In this document: piece by piece, positions 17,358-29,678 of the stretch
Position numbering within the stretch: position 1 is the first letter of the stretch
Layout: every line of letters begins with the position of its first letter
Notes under the pieces: generated by a model
Databases searched by the model: none
The model's input: the letters and a program-made list of their open reading frames with translations, nothing else
What the model was told of the DNA's origin: nothing
Source: Polynucleobacter meluiroseus
GTDB taxonomy: Bacteria > Pseudomonadota > Gammaproteobacteria > Burkholderiales > Burkholderiaceae
NCBI RefSeq assembly: GCF_900205755.1
Contig: NZ_OANS01000003.1
Span: 186,001 to 250,000, forward strand
DNA length: 64,000 nt
Direction of reading: 5' to 3'
Position numbers and translations under genes: made by a program

Positions 17358-19120
17358 GGCCGGTCGGTTTTTCAACTACCCCGAATCTCGTATTGCGCCT
17401 GCCAATGTGGCGCTCGCGCTTGATGCTATTTTTATTGTTCTTTGTTTTCATGATGCTATTACTGCGCGCCTTTTGGATCCAAGGTCCAGGCAATGCGTTT
17501 TATGAAGCGAAGGGCGTTCGCGGTACGCAACGTGAACTTGAGTTACCCGCCTCTCGCGGAAAAATATTGGATCGCAATGGCCAAGTCATTGCCACAAGCC
17601 TTGAGGTGAAGTCGGTGATTGCCTATAACGACGTGATCCCCAATGACTTATCCGCTGAAAAAATACGTAAGCTGGCGGGATTACTGCAGATCAGTGAAGC
17701 AGAGCTTCGTAAAAAATTACGTGAAGAGCGCAAACAGGTTTTCTTAAAGCGCCAAGTGGATCCCCAAATAGCACAACAAATAAAGCAACTGGAAATCCCG
17801 GGGATTGGTCTCAATAATGAATATCGCCGGTATTACCCTGAAGGTGAAGCGATGGCTCATGTCGTGGGCTTCACCAGCGTTGAGGATCGTGGTCAAGAAG
17901 GCATGGAATTATCCAGAGAGAAAGCCTTAGCGGGTCATTCCGGGCAAAGGCGAGTGGTCATAGATCGTTTAGGGCGCGTGGTTGAGGAACTGGGAATTGA
18001 TGTGCTGCCACAAAACGGTAAAGACTTACAACTATCTGTCGACAGCAAAATTCAATACATTGCCTACAACGCAGTAAAAGATGCGGTAGAAACCCATCAT
18101 GCAAAAGCGGGTGGAGCGGTCGTGATTGATACGCAAACTGGGGAAATATTGGCACTTGCAAACTATCCCAGTTACAACCCGAATGATCGAAGATCTCTTA
18201 CGGGCGAGCAACTCCGTAACCGCGTTCTCACCGATATGTTTGAGCCTGGCTCCACGATTAAACCTTTTACAGTTGCCACTGCTTTAGAAAAAGGGGTTAT
18301 CGCCCCAAATACCAATATGGTGATCGGTGCTAGTTATTTGGTTGGCACAAAGCCCATTACAGACACCCATCCCAATGGCAGCTTGACTATTGCGCAAGTG
18401 ATTCAGAAGTCGAGCAATATTGGAGCCGCAAAAATAGCGATGAACTACCTCTCTCCAGAGGATATGTGGAATTTGTACTCGGCAGCAGGTTTTGGTCAAG
18501 CCCCAAAAATTGGCTTCCCGGGAGCAGTAGCGGGAACCTTGCACCCCTATAAGAAATGGGTCCCTAGTGATCAGGCGCGCATTGCCTTTGGCTATGGCAT
18601 TTCAGCATCCCTTTTTCAGGTTGCACGCGCTTATACGATCTTTGCGCGCGATGGCGAATTGGTGCCCATCACTATTGATCGTAGTCCAGAATTTAAACCT
18701 GGTACTAGGGTGATATCGGCTAAGACAGCCACTGAGATGCGTAGCATGTTGGAAACGGTAACTGAACCAGGGGGTACCGCTATAAAAGCCCAAGCAGATG
18801 GCTATCGTGTTGGCGGTAAAACAGGAACAGCGCATAAGCTAGTTGGCAAAGGTTATGGTAATAAGTACCTCGCCTACTTCGCGGGTATCGCCCCCATTAG
18901 TGCTCCACGTATTTCAGTTGCGGTCATGATTGATGAGCCTACTGGCGGAAGTCATTACGGCGGCGATGTTGCTGCCCCGGTATTCTCAACTATTGTTAGC
19001 GAAACATTACGTACCTTGAGCGTATTGCCGGACGCTAGTATTAAAAAAATGGTTCAAGATGATGGCATACCTGAGGGTATGCGTGGCGTTAAAGCACAAC
19101 AAGTGGCTTTAAAAAGATGA
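17354..19120 (+). CDS. ftsI: Septal peptidoglycan transpeptidase FtsI (PBP3)
   Basis: Monofunctional class B penicillin-binding protein that cross-links septal peptidoglycan with FtsW. The 588-residue product has one N-terminal membrane helix (about 23-40), the PBP dimer domain with SRGKILDRNG, and the transpeptidase motifs STIK (S300, K303), SSN (353-355) and KTGT (489-492). An extra N-terminal segment of about 20 residues precedes the membrane helix. Overlaps ftsL and murE by 4 bases each. Confidence 0.97.
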   Translation: MRPVGFSTTPNLVLRLPMWRSRLMLFLLFFVFMMLLLRAFWIQGPGNAFYEAKGVRGTQRELELPASRGKILDRNGQVIATSLEVKSVIAYNDVIPNDLSAEKIRKLAGLLQISEAELRKKLREERKQVFLKRQVDPQIAQQIKQLEIPGIGLNNEYRRYYPEGEAMAHVVGFTSVEDRGQEGMELSREKALAGHSGQRRVVIDRLGRVVEELGIDVLPQNGKDLQLSVDSKIQYIAYNAVKDAVETHHAKAGGAVVIDTQTGEILALANYPSYNPNDRRSLTGEQLRNRVLTDMFEPGSTIKPFTVATALEKGVIAPNTNMVIGASYLVGTKPITDTHPNGSLTIAQVIQKSSNIGAAKIAMNYLSPEDMWNLYSAAGFGQAPKIGFPGAVAGTLHPYKKWVPSDQARIAFGYGISASLFQVARAYTIFARDGELVPITIDRSPEFKPGTRVISAKTATEMRSMLETVTEPGGTAIKAQADGYRVGGKTGTAHKLVGKGYGNKYLAYFAGIAPISAPRISVAVMIDEPTGGSHYGGDVAAPVFSTIVSETLRTLSVLPDASIKKMVQDDGIPEGMRGVKAQQVALKR

Positions 19121-20667
19121 GTACCGCCATGAAAATGAATACTCAGGAGTTACTTGCCCATTTGCGTGAATTGACCTCACCGACTGCAAAGATGAGCGCC
19201 GATAGTCGACAAATTCAAAAGGGTGATATTTTTCTTGCCTATCCCATCGGACACGGCAGCGCCTTACGTGATGGGCGGATCTATATTGAGTCTGCATTAC
19301 AAAATGGGGCTGCAGCAATTGTTTTTGATCCCGCTGAGTTCAGCAATCCATTGCCTGAACACCCATTATGTTTTGCCTATGAGAACCTTGCTACCGATGC
19401 CGGCTCAATCTGTGCTGATTGGTATGGCTTCCCCAGTAAAAAGTTAAGCGTGATTGGTGTTACTGGTACCAATGGCAAGACAAGTGTTTCACAATGGTTG
19501 GCCCAAGCACTGGAAGAAACTCATCATCAAACTGCCGTGATCGGTACTTTGGGTGCAGGGTTTATTGGAGCCTTAAAACATAATGGCTACACCACGCCCG
19601 ATGCTCCGAGTCTGCAAGCCTACCTAAAAGAATTTCTTGATGCGGGCGCAAAGTCGGTAGTGATGGAGGCGTCTTCTCACGCCTTGGATCAGTCACGCGT
19701 TCGGGGTATTTCAATGAACTGCGCGGTGTTCTTAAATCTGACCCAAGATCATTTGGATTATCACGGCAGTATGGCGGAGTACGCTAATGCTAAAGCAAAG
19801 CTATTTCAGATTGAGGGTTTAGAGCACGCCGTTTTGAATCTAGACGACCCATTTGGACGTGAGTTAGCTATGCAGTTATTACCCAAGAGCCAAATACAGG
19901 TCTGGGGATATGCATTAAGTAAAGACACCTTTGCCGGCTTTGAGAAATTTGGCAATCGTTTGCACCGTATTTACGCAGAAGAAATCAGTTCATCCACAGC
20001 AGGATATGACGCCAAGTTTTATTATGAGGGTGTAGGCTCAAACCCTATACAGCTTGCCGTGCTTGGCCAATTTAATCTCAGTAATTGCTTGGCAGTGTGG
20101 GCAGTTTTACTGACACAAGGATTGAGTCATGATCAGGCTACTGTGCGGCTATCTAAATTGCGTCAAGTACCTGGGCGCATGGAGCTCATTCAGTTACATA
20201 AAAATCAGCGCACTGAAGGCCCTATGGTCGTAGTGGATTACGCCCATACTCCAGATGCTTTAGAAAAAGTATTACTTGCCTTGCGCCCTCTTGCAAGTCA
20301 GCGCGATGGGAAAGTGTGGTGTGTATTTGGGTGTGGTGGAGACCGTGATACTAGCAAGCGTGCTGATATGGGGCGCATTTCCCAAGCCCTGTCTGATCAC
20401 GTCATTTTGACTAGTGACAATCCTAGATCCGAGGACGCAGAGGTCATTATTGAGATGATCAAAGCAGGTATGCATCAGGATACCCAGCATGTTCAAACCA
20501 TTGCTGATCGCGCAGCTGCCATTATGGCTGCAGTGAGACATGCAGATGTGAGGGATATTGTTCTAGTGGCTGGCAAGGGTCATGAGTCGACTCAAGAAAT
20601 TAAGGGTAAGAAATTTGATTTTTCTGATCAAGAACATATTCAATTAGCGGCTAGGGGCGGGATATGA
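19117..20667 (+). CDS. murE: UDP-MurNAc-Ala-Glu ligase adding meso-diaminopimelate
   Basis: Mur ligase that adds the third residue of the stem peptide. The 516-residue product shows the P-loop GTNGKTSVSQ, the carbamoylated-lysine region DHLDYHGSM, VVDYAHTPDAL and the DNPR motif (in LTSDNPRSEDAEVI). DNPR is the signature of meso-DAP rather than lysine specificity, as expected for a Gram-negative. Start codon could also be the ATG at 19129 or 19135. Overlaps ftsI and murF. Confidence 0.96.
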   Translation: MSTAMKMNTQELLAHLRELTSPTAKMSADSRQIQKGDIFLAYPIGHGSALRDGRIYIESALQNGAAAIVFDPAEFSNPLPEHPLCFAYENLATDAGSICADWYGFPSKKLSVIGVTGTNGKTSVSQWLAQALEETHHQTAVIGTLGAGFIGALKHNGYTTPDAPSLQAYLKEFLDAGAKSVVMEASSHALDQSRVRGISMNCAVFLNLTQDHLDYHGSMAEYANAKAKLFQIEGLEHAVLNLDDPFGRELAMQLLPKSQIQVWGYALSKDTFAGFEKFGNRLHRIYAEEISSSTAGYDAKFYYEGVGSNPIQLAVLGQFNLSNCLAVWAVLLTQGLSHDQATVRLSKLRQVPGRMELIQLHKNQRTEGPMVVVDYAHTPDALEKVLLALRPLASQRDGKVWCVFGCGGDRDTSKRADMGRISQALSDHVILTSDNPRSEDAEVIIEMIKAGMHQDTQHVQTIADRAAAIMAAVRHADVRDIVLVAGKGHESTQEIKGKKFDFSDQEHIQLAARGGI

Positions 20668-22109
20668 GTATGACTACGCTTGCTCAAGTCCACGCAATGT
20701 TGCCAGGAAGTCAGTTGCTCAATATTTCAAATGAGCTTGCACAGTCTCTTGCTATCTCTAGAGTTGGCAGTGATAGTCGCCACATTGAAGTAGGCGAATT
20801 ATTTATTGCTCTTACAGGAGAGCGTTTTGATGCCCATCAGTTTTTGAGTGAAGTCTTGACAGCTGGAGTCATGGCTGCGCTCATTAGTGATCCAGAAAAA
20901 TGTCCTGATGATTTACCTGCTATTTGTGTATCGGATACCAGAAAGAGCTTGGGAGAATTAGCAAAAGCTTGGCGCTCTACATTTTCATTACCCCTTACTT
21001 TGGTTACGGGAAGCAATGGTAAAACGACGGTAAAAGAAATGATCGCCGCCATCTTTAGGGCTGCCGTGGGTAATGAATGTGTATTAGTCACCCAAGGAAA
21101 CCTTAATAATGAGATTGGACTGCCTTTAACCTTATTGCGCCTAAAGTCCACCGATCGTTTAGCAGTTGTGGAATTGGGTATGAATCATCCTGGAGAAACA
21201 GCACAGTTGGCTGCTCTGGCTCAAGCAAACATTGCTCTCATTAATAATGCCCAGCGTGAACATCAAGAGTTTATGAATACCGTCAGTGCGGTTGCTAAAG
21301 AGCATGCGGCAGCCATACACGCACTACCTTTGAATGGCATCGCGGTATTTCCTGCAGATTCTGAGTTCACTAGTGAGTGGACTGAGGCCGCAGGTAATAG
21401 ACAAGTGATTGACTTCGCATTATCAAGCCAAGCTTCGCATACCAATGCGGCAGTCTCAGGACGGATGCTCGAAAACGGCCATGTACAAATTCAAACCGAG
21501 TTCGGTTCGATAGAGGTGCAATTAAATACATTAGGCAGCCATAACGTACGCAATGCATTAGCGGCAAGTGCGGTTGCATTAGCCGCAGGACTCACGCTCA
21601 AACAGATTAAAGCGGGTCTTGAATCATTTGTCCCAGTTAAAGGCCGCATGCAGTCAAAGAATCTGAATTCAAATTACACCTTGATTGATGATAGCTATAA
21701 CGCAAATCCAGATTCAGTAAGGGCTGCAATTGATGCCCTAAAGCAATCCGGAAAATCAGCTTGGTTAGTTTTGGGAGACATGGGCGAAGTGGGTGACCAG
21801 GGGCTAGCCTTTCATAAAGAGGTTGGTGCTTATGCTGCTGAGCAAGGAATTGCAAAGCTGTTTGCATTAGGAGACCAAAGTACTTTTGCAGTGCAAAGTT
21901 TTGATGCATTTAAAAATGAGCACAAGCTGGCATCTCACGCAGAACATTTTTTTAGTTTAGAGAGTTTGCTCGCGAGCTTGATGAGTGAGCTCACGCTGCA
22001 TTCGGCTAAGGAAAAAGAGCAGTTGAATATATTAGTTAAAGGCTCGCGCTATATGCGCATGGAGCGTGTGGTACAGGTACTGATGGAAGAGGCTAAAGCA
22101 TGTTCTTAA
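20664..22109 (+). CDS. murF: UDP-MurNAc-tripeptide D-alanyl-D-alanine ligase
   Basis: Adds D-Ala-D-Ala to the stem tripeptide. The 481-residue product has the P-loop [21 protein letters not shown], the [11 protein letters not shown] segment where many family members have a similar carbamoyl-lysine neighbourhood, and [12 protein letters not shown] near the C-terminal domain. Overlaps murE by 4 bases and mraY by 10 bases, which indicates tight translational coupling. Confidence 0.96.
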   Translation: MSMTTLAQVHAMLPGSQLLNISNELAQSLAISRVGSDSRHIEVGELFIALTGERFDAHQFLSEVLTAGVMAALISDPEKCPDDLPAICVSDTRKSLGELAKAWRSTFSLPLTLVTGSNGKTTVKEMIAAIFRAAVGNECVLVTQGNLNNEIGLPLTLLRLKSTDRLAVVELGMNHPGETAQLAALAQANIALINNAQREHQEFMNTVSAVAKEHAAAIHALPLNGIAVFPADSEFTSEWTEAAGNRQVIDFALSSQASHTNAAVSGRMLENGHVQIQTEFGSIEVQLNTLGSHNVRNALAASAVALAAGLTLKQIKAGLESFVPVKGRMQSKNLNSNYTLIDDSYNANPDSVRAAIDALKQSGKSAWLVLGDMGEVGDQGLAFHKEVGAYAAEQGIAKLFALGDQSTFAVQSFDAFKNEHKLASHAEHFFSLESLLASLMSELTLHSAKEKEQLNILVKGSRYMRMERVVQVLMEEAKACS

Positions 22110-23269
22110 TATTGGCCCAATGGTTACAAGAAGACTTTGGGTTTTTCAGAGTCTTTAATTACATTACTTTTAGAGCGGTGATGGCTACCGTTACCGCGCT
22201 ATTAATTGGCCTGGCTGCTGGCCCATGGGTGATCGCCAAATTGACTGCATTAAAAATGGGCCAAGCGGTTCGCGCTGATGGTCCTCAGACGCACCTAGTG
22301 AAGGCAGGCACCCCAACTATGGGTGGTGTATTAATTCTGATTGGTATTTTTATTTCTTGCATGCTTTGGGCTGACTTGCGCAATCGCTTTATTTGGATTG
22401 TGATGATTGTGACTTTTGGTTTCGGCATGATTGGCTGGGTAGATGACTACCGTAAGGTGGTCCACAAGGATCCCAAAGGGATGACATCTCGAGAGAAATT
22501 CTTTTGGCAAACCTTAATCGGTCTGTTTGCTGCCATTTACTTGGCATTCTCGGTTTCAGAAGTAAATAATCTGAAAGTATTGCAACTATTTATTGATTGG
22601 CTCAAAAGCGGATTTGCCTTAGACCTACCCGCAAAGTCAAACTTATTAATTCCTTTCATGAAGGAAGTAAGTTATCCCTTGGGTGTTTTGGGTTTCATCA
22701 TATTGAGCTACTTAGTTATTGTCGGCAGCAGTAATGCAGTGAATTTAACGGATGGTCTAGATGGCTTAGTAATCATGCCTGTCATCCTTGTTGGCGCAGC
22801 ATTAGGTGCCTTTGCTTATGTCATGGGTAACGCGATTTACGCCAAATATTTATTATTCCCCTTTATTCCAGGCGCCGGCGAGTTAATGATTTTCTGTGGA
22901 GCGATGGGCGGCGCTGGGCTTGCTTTCCTTTGGTTCAACACGCATCCGGCACAAGTATTCATGGGGGATGTTGGCGCACTTGCTTTAGGCGGAGCCCTTG
23001 GCACCATTGCAGTAATTGTTCGCCAAGAAATTGTGCTTTTTGTCATGGGTGGGATTTTTGTTGCAGAAACGGTTTCTGTGATGCTTCAGGTTGTTTGGTT
23101 CAAGTTCACAAAAAAACGGTATGGGGTAGGTCGCCGCATTTTCCGTATGGCGCCACTCCATCATCACTTTGAATTAGGTGGTTGGCGTGAAACGCAAGTG
23201 GTAGTGCGCTTTTGGATCATCACGATCTTGTTAGTCCTAATCGGCTTATCTAGTTTGAAATTACGGTGA
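22100..23269 (+). CDS. mraY: Phospho-MurNAc-pentapeptide transferase
   Basis: Polytopic membrane enzyme that makes lipid I from UDP-MurNAc-pentapeptide and undecaprenyl phosphate. The 389-residue product shows about ten membrane segments and the polyprenyl-phosphate transferase signatures [10 protein letters not shown], the Asp-rich [19 protein letters not shown] and the C-terminal [11 protein letters not shown]. Length is normal for proteobacteria (near 360-390). Confidence 0.97.
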   Translation: MFLILAQWLQEDFGFFRVFNYITFRAVMATVTALLIGLAAGPWVIAKLTALKMGQAVRADGPQTHLVKAGTPTMGGVLILIGIFISCMLWADLRNRFIWIVMIVTFGFGMIGWVDDYRKVVHKDPKGMTSREKFFWQTLIGLFAAIYLAFSVSEVNNLKVLQLFIDWLKSGFALDLPAKSNLLIPFMKEVSYPLGVLGFIILSYLVIVGSSNAVNLTDGLDGLVIMPVILVGAALGAFAYVMGNAIYAKYLLFPFIPGAGELMIFCGAMGGAGLAFLWFNTHPAQVFMGDVGALALGGALGTIAVIVRQEIVLFVMGGIFVAETVSVMLQVVWFKFTKKRYGVGRRIFRMAPLHHHFELGGWRETQVVVRFWIITILLVLIGLSSLKLR

Positions 23270-23281
23270 GCTTAAATAACA

Positions 23282-24904
23282 ATGCATAACTTAACGAATG
23301 CCTTTGCTAATCCGACCCTCTTAGGGAACAAGGGTTATCAAGCGCCACAGAATTTCCTCATCTTGGGTTTGGGTGAGACTGGTGTGGCGATGGCAAAGTG
23401 GTGCCTGCGCAATGATGCTCATATTCGCCTTGTCGATACACGCGAACGTCAAACGCTTTCCGAGCGACAAAAAGCATGGCTCGGTGAGCTAGAGTTCGCG
23501 GGGCTGAAAGAGATGCATTTCGGTCAACTAGAGGAAGCGACCTTAGACAATATAGATGTCATTGGCATTAGTCCCGGCCTATCGCCAATTCAAGAGCCTA
23601 CACAAAATTTCCTAGCCAAAGCCCATGAGCGATCAATTGATATTTGGGGTGAATTAGAGTTTTTTGCTAGAGGTATGGCTGCCTTAGACCGTATGGCGCT
23701 TGAAACCGACACGCAATACAAGCCAGCCGTCTTAGCGATTACTGGCACCAATGGAAAAACTACGACAACTGCTTTGACAGGTCAATTATGTGAGCGCGCT
23801 GGAAAGAAGGTGGCAGTTGCGGGAAATATTAGTCCAGCAGTTTTAGATAAATTGATGTCATGCTTAGATGTTGCCGACCAAGTCGCAGATCTGCCAGATA
23901 TTTGGGTAATTGAGCTTTCCAGCTTTCAATTATTCTATGCGGCGAACTTTCATGCCAGTGCTGCAACGGTTCTCAATATAACGCAAGATCATTTAGATTG
24001 GCATGGCGATATGCAATCTTATATTGACGCTAAAGCAAAGATCTTTGGCAAAGATACCCCGTGCATTCTCAATCGCGATGATTCCTTGGTGATGAATCTG
24101 CTTACCGAAGAGAAGAGAGCTCATCATTCGATGGTTAGCTTTGGTGCTAGTAGCCCAACTGAGCCTGGCTCGTTTGGTATAGAGCGTGATTTACGTGCGG
24201 GTGGAATTGATTGGCTAGTCTGGGCAGAAGTAGATGAAGATCTTGAGATGCAGCCAAAGCGACGTAGCAAAAATATTAAAGCGGTGCCTCAAGAGCCCAT
24301 CAGATTGAGACGTTTAATTCCGGCGGATGCATTGCGCATTCGGGGTCGCCACAATGCCTTAAATGCATTAGCTGCGTTGGCGTTAGCACGCTCTGCCAAT
24401 TTACCCATGAATATTCTGTTGCATGGTTTGCGGGACTATCACGGCGAACCACATCGCGTTCAAAGTATTGCGGTTGTCAACGATGTTGAATACGTGGATG
24501 ACAGTAAAGGTACCAATGTAGGCGCAACGGTTGCAGCCTTAAATGGTCTAGGAACGAATGAGGCCGGTAAACGAATTTGGTTAATCGCTGGCGGAGAAGG
24601 AAAAGGCCAAGACTTCAGCCCATTACGTGAGCCCGTTCAACGGTTTGTTAAAGGGGTTTTTGTTATCGGTAAAGATGCTTCGCTAGTTGCTGATGCATTG
24701 GCTGGTACAAGTCCTTGCGTTCACAGTAAGACATTACAAAATGCGGTACTAGAGGCAGCATCGCAAGCCCAAACTGGGGATATTGTGCTTCTATCACCCG
24801 CGTGCGCGAGCTTAGATCAATTTAAGGATTATGTTGAGCGCGCCGAAGTCTTTATTGCGGAAGTAGGCGAGCTGGGAATGCGTTTTGAAGGAGCTCAAGT
24901 ATGA
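23282..24904 (+). CDS. murD: UDP-MurNAc-L-alanine:D-glutamate ligase
   Basis: Adds D-Glu to UDP-MurNAc-Ala. The 540-residue product is much longer than the roughly 440 of E. coli: it has extra N-terminal residues, an added stretch before the P-loop, and a charged insertion of about 50 residues (around [20 protein letters not shown]) between the ATPase and C-terminal domains. Core motifs are intact: [35 protein letters not shown] and [17 protein letters not shown]. Longer MurD forms are common in Burkholderiaceae. Starts 12 bases after mraY and overlaps ftsW by 4. Confidence 0.95.
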   Translation: MHNLTNAFANPTLLGNKGYQAPQNFLILGLGETGVAMAKWCLRNDAHIRLVDTRERQTLSERQKAWLGELEFAGLKEMHFGQLEEATLDNIDVIGISPGLSPIQEPTQNFLAKAHERSIDIWGELEFFARGMAALDRMALETDTQYKPAVLAITGTNGKTTTTALTGQLCERAGKKVAVAGNISPAVLDKLMSCLDVADQVADLPDIWVIELSSFQLFYAANFHASAATVLNITQDHLDWHGDMQSYIDAKAKIFGKDTPCILNRDDSLVMNLLTEEKRAHHSMVSFGASSPTEPGSFGIERDLRAGGIDWLVWAEVDEDLEMQPKRRSKNIKAVPQEPIRLRRLIPADALRIRGRHNALNALAALALARSANLPMNILLHGLRDYHGEPHRVQSIAVVNDVEYVDDSKGTNVGATVAALNGLGTNEAGKRIWLIAGGEGKGQDFSPLREPVQRFVKGVFVIGKDASLVADALAGTSPCVHSKTLQNAVLEAASQAQTGDIVLLSPACASLDQFKDYVERAEVFIAEVGELGMRFEGAQV

Positions 24905-26172
24905 GTTCGAAAGAAAAACGGTTTCCGGAAAATCGCCTAGGATTAAATCGCTTTTGGGATTTTTCTAGGGGTGGAATTGACCAATTCCGTAGCGGCTTAA
25001 GAGATGCGGTATCCGGGGTTGAGCAAACCCGCTCCCGCATGATGGATTACGATCAATTGTTAGTCTGGGCTGTGCTGTCCCTTACTTTGATCGGGTTAGT
25101 CATGGTTTATTCAGCCTCAATCACCTTAGCTGATGGCCCAAAGTACGCAAACTACAGTAGCAACTTCTTTTTAATTCGCCATCTGATTTCCCTAAGCATT
25201 GCACTGGGAGCGGCCCTTGTTATCTTCAGAGTACCTACGACAGTTTGGGAGCGCTACTCCCCAATTATTTTTGGCATTACGGTGTTGCTGCTGATTGCAG
25301 TTTTAGTTCCTGGCTTGGGTAAAGGCGTGAATGGCGCTAAACGGTGGATTCCCTTGGGCTTAATGAATTTTCAACCTTCAGAACTCATGAAGTTCGCAGC
25401 AGTAATCTTTGCGGCTAGCTATACCGTCCAACGCCAAGAGTATCTCCACTCCTTTGTAAAAGGCATGTTGCCTATGGGCATTGCCGTAGCCCTAGTGGGG
25501 GGTTTATTAATGGCTGAGCCAGATATGGGCGCATTCATCGTAGTTGCATTAATTGCGTTTGGAATATTGTTTTTGGGCGGCATTAATGCAAAGTTATTTG
25601 GCGGTCTGATCTTGGTAGGCTTAATGAGTGGCGCAACCATGATTGCCCTGTCCCCTTTTAGAAGAGGTCGAATGCTGGCCTTTATGGACCCGTGGCAAGT
25701 TGATAATGCAGCGAATAAAGGCTATCAATTAACCCACTCTTTAATGGCTTTCGGCCGAGGTGAGTGGTTTGGCACGGGATTAGGCGGCAGCGTTGAGAAA
25801 TTGCACTACCTTCCAGAAGCTCACACAGACTTCATCATGGCGGTCATCGGTGAGGAGCTTGGCTTTGTTGGGGTGGTGGTAGTGATCTTCTTGTTTTATT
25901 GGATAGTACGTCGCGCCTTTCTGATTGGTCGTACTGCACTTCAATTGGATCGCAGTTTCGCAGGACTTGCTGCAAAAGGAGTGGCCATTTGGATAGGTTG
26001 GCAGGCCTTTATTAATATGGGTGTTAACTTGGGCCTGCTGCCCACTAAAGGATTAACTCTGCCATTAGTCAGTTACGGTGGATCAGGCATCTTAATGAAC
26101 GCCATAGCGATTGCGCTCTTGCTGCGGGTTGATTATGAAAATCGAATTCTGATGCGTGGAGGCAAGTTGTGA
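24901..26172 (+). CDS. ftsW: Septal peptidoglycan glycosyltransferase FtsW
   Basis: SEDS-family polymerase of septal glycan strands and partner of FtsI. The 423-residue product has a soluble N-terminal tail of about 50 residues and then about ten membrane helices. SEDS signatures are [17 protein letters not shown] with [38 protein letters not shown] and [11 protein letters not shown]. The PEAHTDF loop carries the catalytic Asp of the family. Confidence 0.96.
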   Translation: MSSKEKRFPENRLGLNRFWDFSRGGIDQFRSGLRDAVSGVEQTRSRMMDYDQLLVWAVLSLTLIGLVMVYSASITLADGPKYANYSSNFFLIRHLISLSIALGAALVIFRVPTTVWERYSPIIFGITVLLLIAVLVPGLGKGVNGAKRWIPLGLMNFQPSELMKFAAVIFAASYTVQRQEYLHSFVKGMLPMGIAVALVGGLLMAEPDMGAFIVVALIAFGILFLGGINAKLFGGLILVGLMSGATMIALSPFRRGRMLAFMDPWQVDNAANKGYQLTHSLMAFGRGEWFGTGLGGSVEKLHYLPEAHTDFIMAVIGEELGFVGVVVVIFLFYWIVRRAFLIGRTALQLDRSFAGLAAKGVAIWIGWQAFINMGVNLGLLPTKGLTLPLVSYGGSGILMNAIAIALLLRVDYENRILMRGGKL

Positions 26173-27242
26173 CCCAGCCTTCTATATTAGTCATGGCCGG
26201 TGGAACTGGCGGACATATCTTTCCTGGTTTGGCAGTGGCGGATTATTTGCGCGCTCGCGGCTGGAAAGTATCGTGGATGGGCAATAAAAACGGCATGGAA
26301 TATCACCTTGTGAAAGCACGTGACATTCCTTTTGAGTCGGTTGATTTCAGTGGTTTGCGCGGCAAGGGGCTTAAAGCAAAGCTTCTGCTACCTTATAAAT
26401 TATTACGTGCCGGCGTGCAAAGTTGGCAAATCATTCACCGCTTAAAGCCAAGTGTAGTTTTAGGTATGGGCGGCTACATTACCTTTCCAGGCGGTGTGGT
26501 GAGTAGATTACTCAAGCGCCCATTGGTATTGCATGAATCCAATTCAGTAGCGGGGAGCGCTAATCGGGCGCTTGCGAAAATAGCGATGCGTACGCTTACT
26601 GGATTCCCAAATACTCTTAAGCATGCAGAGTGGGTCGGAAATCCAATTCGTAAAGAGTTTGATCTTTTGCTTGCTCCAGCACAGCGTTACCAAGAGCGTC
26701 ATGGAAATTTATCTATTTTGGTTGTGGGTGGTAGTTTGGGCGCAGCGGTCCTTAATGAAATCGTGCCAGCCGCCTTGGCATTGATTGAGAAAAAGATACG
26801 ACCCACAGTCATTCATCAGGCTGGTGAAAAGCATTTAGTGCAATTACAAGAAACTTACGCTGCTTTGGCGGTAGAGGCAGACGTACGGCCGTTTATTGAG
26901 GATATGCCAAAAGCCTATGGCAAAGCAGATCTCGTAATTTGTCGCGCAGGAGCAATGACGGTTTCTGAGTTGGCTGCTAGTGGAGTCGCCTCCTGCTTAG
27001 TTCCTTTCCCATTTGCGATTGATGATCATCAAACTGCAAATGCCCGTTTCTTGGCCAATAAAAAGGCGGCAGTTTTACTGCCACAAAACGATTTAAATGC
27101 ATCTGATTTAGCTGCCATGATTACGCATCTTGATCGCAAGGATTTGCAGTTGATGGCCGAGCGTGCTCATGCTTTAGCAAAACCACAGGCAACTCAGAAG
27201 GTAGCCGAGATTTGCGCAGTTTGCGCTGGGGTGAATTTATGA
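26169..27242 (+). CDS. murG: UDP-GlcNAc:lipid I N-acetylglucosaminyltransferase
   Basis: Peripheral membrane GT-B enzyme that converts lipid I to lipid II. The 357-residue product starts with GTG overlapping the ftsW stop. It shows the G-loops [17 protein letters not shown] and [12 protein letters not shown], the acceptor-site [10 protein letters not shown] and the donor-binding [16 protein letters not shown]. Length and motifs are standard. Confidence 0.96.
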   Translation: MTQPSILVMAGGTGGHIFPGLAVADYLRARGWKVSWMGNKNGMEYHLVKARDIPFESVDFSGLRGKGLKAKLLLPYKLLRAGVQSWQIIHRLKPSVVLGMGGYITFPGGVVSRLLKRPLVLHESNSVAGSANRALAKIAMRTLTGFPNTLKHAEWVGNPIRKEFDLLLAPAQRYQERHGNLSILVVGGSLGAAVLNEIVPAALALIEKKIRPTVIHQAGEKHLVQLQETYAALAVEADVRPFIEDMPKAYGKADLVICRAGAMTVSELAASGVASCLVPFPFAIDDHQTANARFLANKKAAVLLPQNDLNASDLAAMITHLDRKDLQLMAERAHALAKPQATQKVAEICAVCAGVNL

Positions 27243-28675
27243 AACACATCGTGCAACAAATCCATTTTGTTGGTATTGGTGGGGCGGGTATGAGCGGTAT
27301 AGCCGAAGTCCTGCTCAATTTAGGCTATCAAGTTTCTGGTTCGGATTTGGCTGAGAGTATCACCACCAAACGTTTAAAAGAACTGGGTGCGGTGATTTAT
27401 ATTGGACATGACTCTAAAAATATTGGTACTGCTGAAGCGGTTGTTATTTCTACAGCAGTCACTGGAAATAACCCCGAGGTATTAGCGGCTCGCGCAGCAA
27501 AAGTGCCCATCATCCAGCGGGCTGTCATGCTCGGTGAGCTCATGCGTTTGAAGCAAGGTATTGCGATTGCAGGTACGCACGGCAAAACAACTACTACTAG
27601 TTTGGTCGCTTCGGTTTTGGCTGAGGGCGGCCTAGACCCTACTTTTGTTATCGGCGGAAAGTTAAACTCCGCTGGAGCAAATGCGCGACTTGGGCAAGGT
27701 GATTTTATAGTGGTTGAAGCCGATGAATCCGATGCTTCATTCCTGCAGCTTTTTCCAGTAATGGAAGTAGTGACTAATATTGATGCTGATCATATGGATA
27801 CCTATCAGCACGACATGGCGAGACTCAAGCAAGCCTTCGTGCAATTTATTCAGCGGATGCCGTTTTACGGCGTAGCGGTTTTGTGCATCGATGATCTCAA
27901 CGTCAAAGATATTATTCCCTTTGTATCTCAACCGATTTTGAGTTACGGTTTTTCAGCTGAGGCTGATATTCGCGCGACTGATGTTCATGCGGTTGGTACG
28001 CGGATGCACTTTACAGTTGATCGCCGCACTGTACGCAGACACGGTAATAAGCCAGGTCAATTGAAAGTGCAATTGAATTTACCTGGTTTACACAACGTCC
28101 AAAATGCATTAGCAGCCATTGGTATTGCAACTGAATTAGGGGTGAGTGACGAAGCGATATTGAAAGCGTTGTCTGATTTTGGTGGAGTGGGTCGACGCTT
28201 CCAGCGCTATGGAGAAATTTCACTAGCTAATGGCGGTAGCTTTACCTTAATTGACGATTATGGACATCATCCCGTTGAAATGGCTGCAACCTTAGATGCT
28301 GCAAGAGGCGCTTATCCTCAGCGCCGTTTAGTGTTGGCATTTCAGCCCCATCGTTTTACAAGAACGCGAGATTGCTTCGGTGAGTTTGTAGATGTTTTGA
28401 AGAACTTCGATGCTTTAGTGTTAACTGAGGTTTATCCGGCTGGTGAGGCGAAGATACTTGGGGCAGATAGTAAGAGTCTGATTCAGGCCGCGCTTTCCGA
28501 TCATCCAAAATCACAGGGAACCTTGGATCATTCAGCTGTTGCATTTGCGGCTACAGTCGCAGAGATGCCGGCCAAATTGGCTTCAATCTTACGTGATGGT
28601 GATGTGGTGATTACGATGGGCGCAGGCTCGATCTCTGCTTTAGCCCAGCAGTTAGCCGAGGTAAGACATGACTAA
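27239..28675 (+). CDS. murC: UDP-N-acetylmuramate:L-alanine ligase
   Basis: First Mur ligase of the stem peptide. The ATG at 27239 overlaps the murG stop by 4 bases and gives 478 residues beginning [20 protein letters not shown], the normal family start; an upstream in-frame start would add nine unusual residues. The P-loop [31 protein letters not shown] and [11 protein letters not shown] are present. A GGGGTG sequence before the ATG can act as ribosome binding site. Confidence 0.96.
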   Translation: MKHIVQQIHFVGIGGAGMSGIAEVLLNLGYQVSGSDLAESITTKRLKELGAVIYIGHDSKNIGTAEAVVISTAVTGNNPEVLAARAAKVPIIQRAVMLGELMRLKQGIAIAGTHGKTTTTSLVASVLAEGGLDPTFVIGGKLNSAGANARLGQGDFIVVEADESDASFLQLFPVMEVVTNIDADHMDTYQHDMARLKQAFVQFIQRMPFYGVAVLCIDDLNVKDIIPFVSQPILSYGFSAEADIRATDVHAVGTRMHFTVDRRTVRRHGNKPGQLKVQLNLPGLHNVQNALAAIGIATELGVSDEAILKALSDFGGVGRRFQRYGEISLANGGSFTLIDDYGHHPVEMAATLDAARGAYPQRRLVLAFQPHRFTRTRDCFGEFVDVLKNFDALVLTEVYPAGEAKILGADSKSLIQAALSDHPKSQGTLDHSAVAFAATVAEMPAKLASILRDGDVVITMGAGSISALAQQLAEVRHD

Positions 28676-29678
28676 GCAAAATCTTAATAAGCCAGTTTGG
28701 GGTGAGCGTGTCCATAGTGAGCTTGCTAAGTTGGACATCAAATCACTTGGAAGGGTCGGCGTTTTGTTGGGCGGTCGTTCCGGAGAGCGTGAAATTTCTT
28801 TGATGTCAGGACGTGGCGTTTTAGAGGCTTTATTGTCCAAAGGGGTTGATGCTCACGCCTTTGATCCAGGTTTGCGAAGCCCGGTAGAGCTGGCACAAGA
28901 ACAATTTGATCGTATCTTTATCGCCTTGCATGGTCGGTACGGTGAAGATGGAACCATACAAGGTTTATTGGAACTATTGGATTTACCTTACACCGGTAGC
29001 GGCGTTCTCGCTTCAGCTTTATCGATCGACAAAATTGCAACTAAACAAATTTGGTTGAGTAATGATTTAGCCACCCCTCTTTTTGAGGTGCTCACAGAAG
29101 ACAGTGATTGGGATTCAGTTGCCAAATACTTAGGCTTACCTTTAATTGTGAAGCCAGCGCATGAGGGATCCTCTTTAGGTTTAAGCAAAGTGAAATCAGT
29201 GGATGAATTGCCTGCTGCATATTACTTAGCTGCAGGACGTGATAAAAAAGTTATCGCTGAAACTTGCATTATTGGGGACGAGTTGACCTGTCCTATTGTT
29301 GGGCAAGGTGCAAGTGCTGAAGCGTTGCCAGTGATTAAAATTATCCCACCTGATGCCAATTACGATTTTCACAATAAATACTTCTCTGATGAAACGCAGT
29401 ATTTATGCCCAACGGGACTTACGGACGAGCTGAATCTCGCTATCCAAGAATTGGCTTTAGATGCTTACCGTACGCTTGGCTGCAAAACATGGGGTCGAGC
29501 AGATGTCATGCTTGATCAAAAAACTGGCAAACCTTTTCTTTTGGAGATGAATACGTCTCCTGGAATGACATCACATTCATTGGTGCCGATGGCTGCAAAA
29601 GCTGCGGGGGTAGAGTATCCGGATCTAGTTTTATGGGTACTAAGCCAAACCCTCTCAAAAACAGAGGTCGATAAATGA
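28668..29678 (+). CDS. ddl: D-alanine:D-alanine ligase
   Basis: ATP-grasp ligase making D-Ala-D-Ala for MurF. The 336-residue product shows [65 protein letters not shown] and the metal-binding [21 protein letters not shown]. About 25 residues of extra N terminus precede the usual start region, so an internal start is possible but no better one was seen. Overlaps murC by 8 bases and ftsQ by 4. A murB gene is not in the cluster. Confidence 0.95.
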   Translation: MTKQNLNKPVWGERVHSELAKLDIKSLGRVGVLLGGRSGEREISLMSGRGVLEALLSKGVDAHAFDPGLRSPVELAQEQFDRIFIALHGRYGEDGTIQGLLELLDLPYTGSGVLASALSIDKIATKQIWLSNDLATPLFEVLTEDSDWDSVAKYLGLPLIVKPAHEGSSLGLSKVKSVDELPAAYYLAAGRDKKVIAETCIIGDELTCPIVGQGASAEALPVIKIIPPDANYDFHNKYFSDETQYLCPTGLTDELNLAIQELALDAYRTLGCKTWGRADVMLDQKTGKPFLLEMNTSPGMTSHSLVPMAAKAAGVEYPDLVLWVLSQTLSKTEVDK

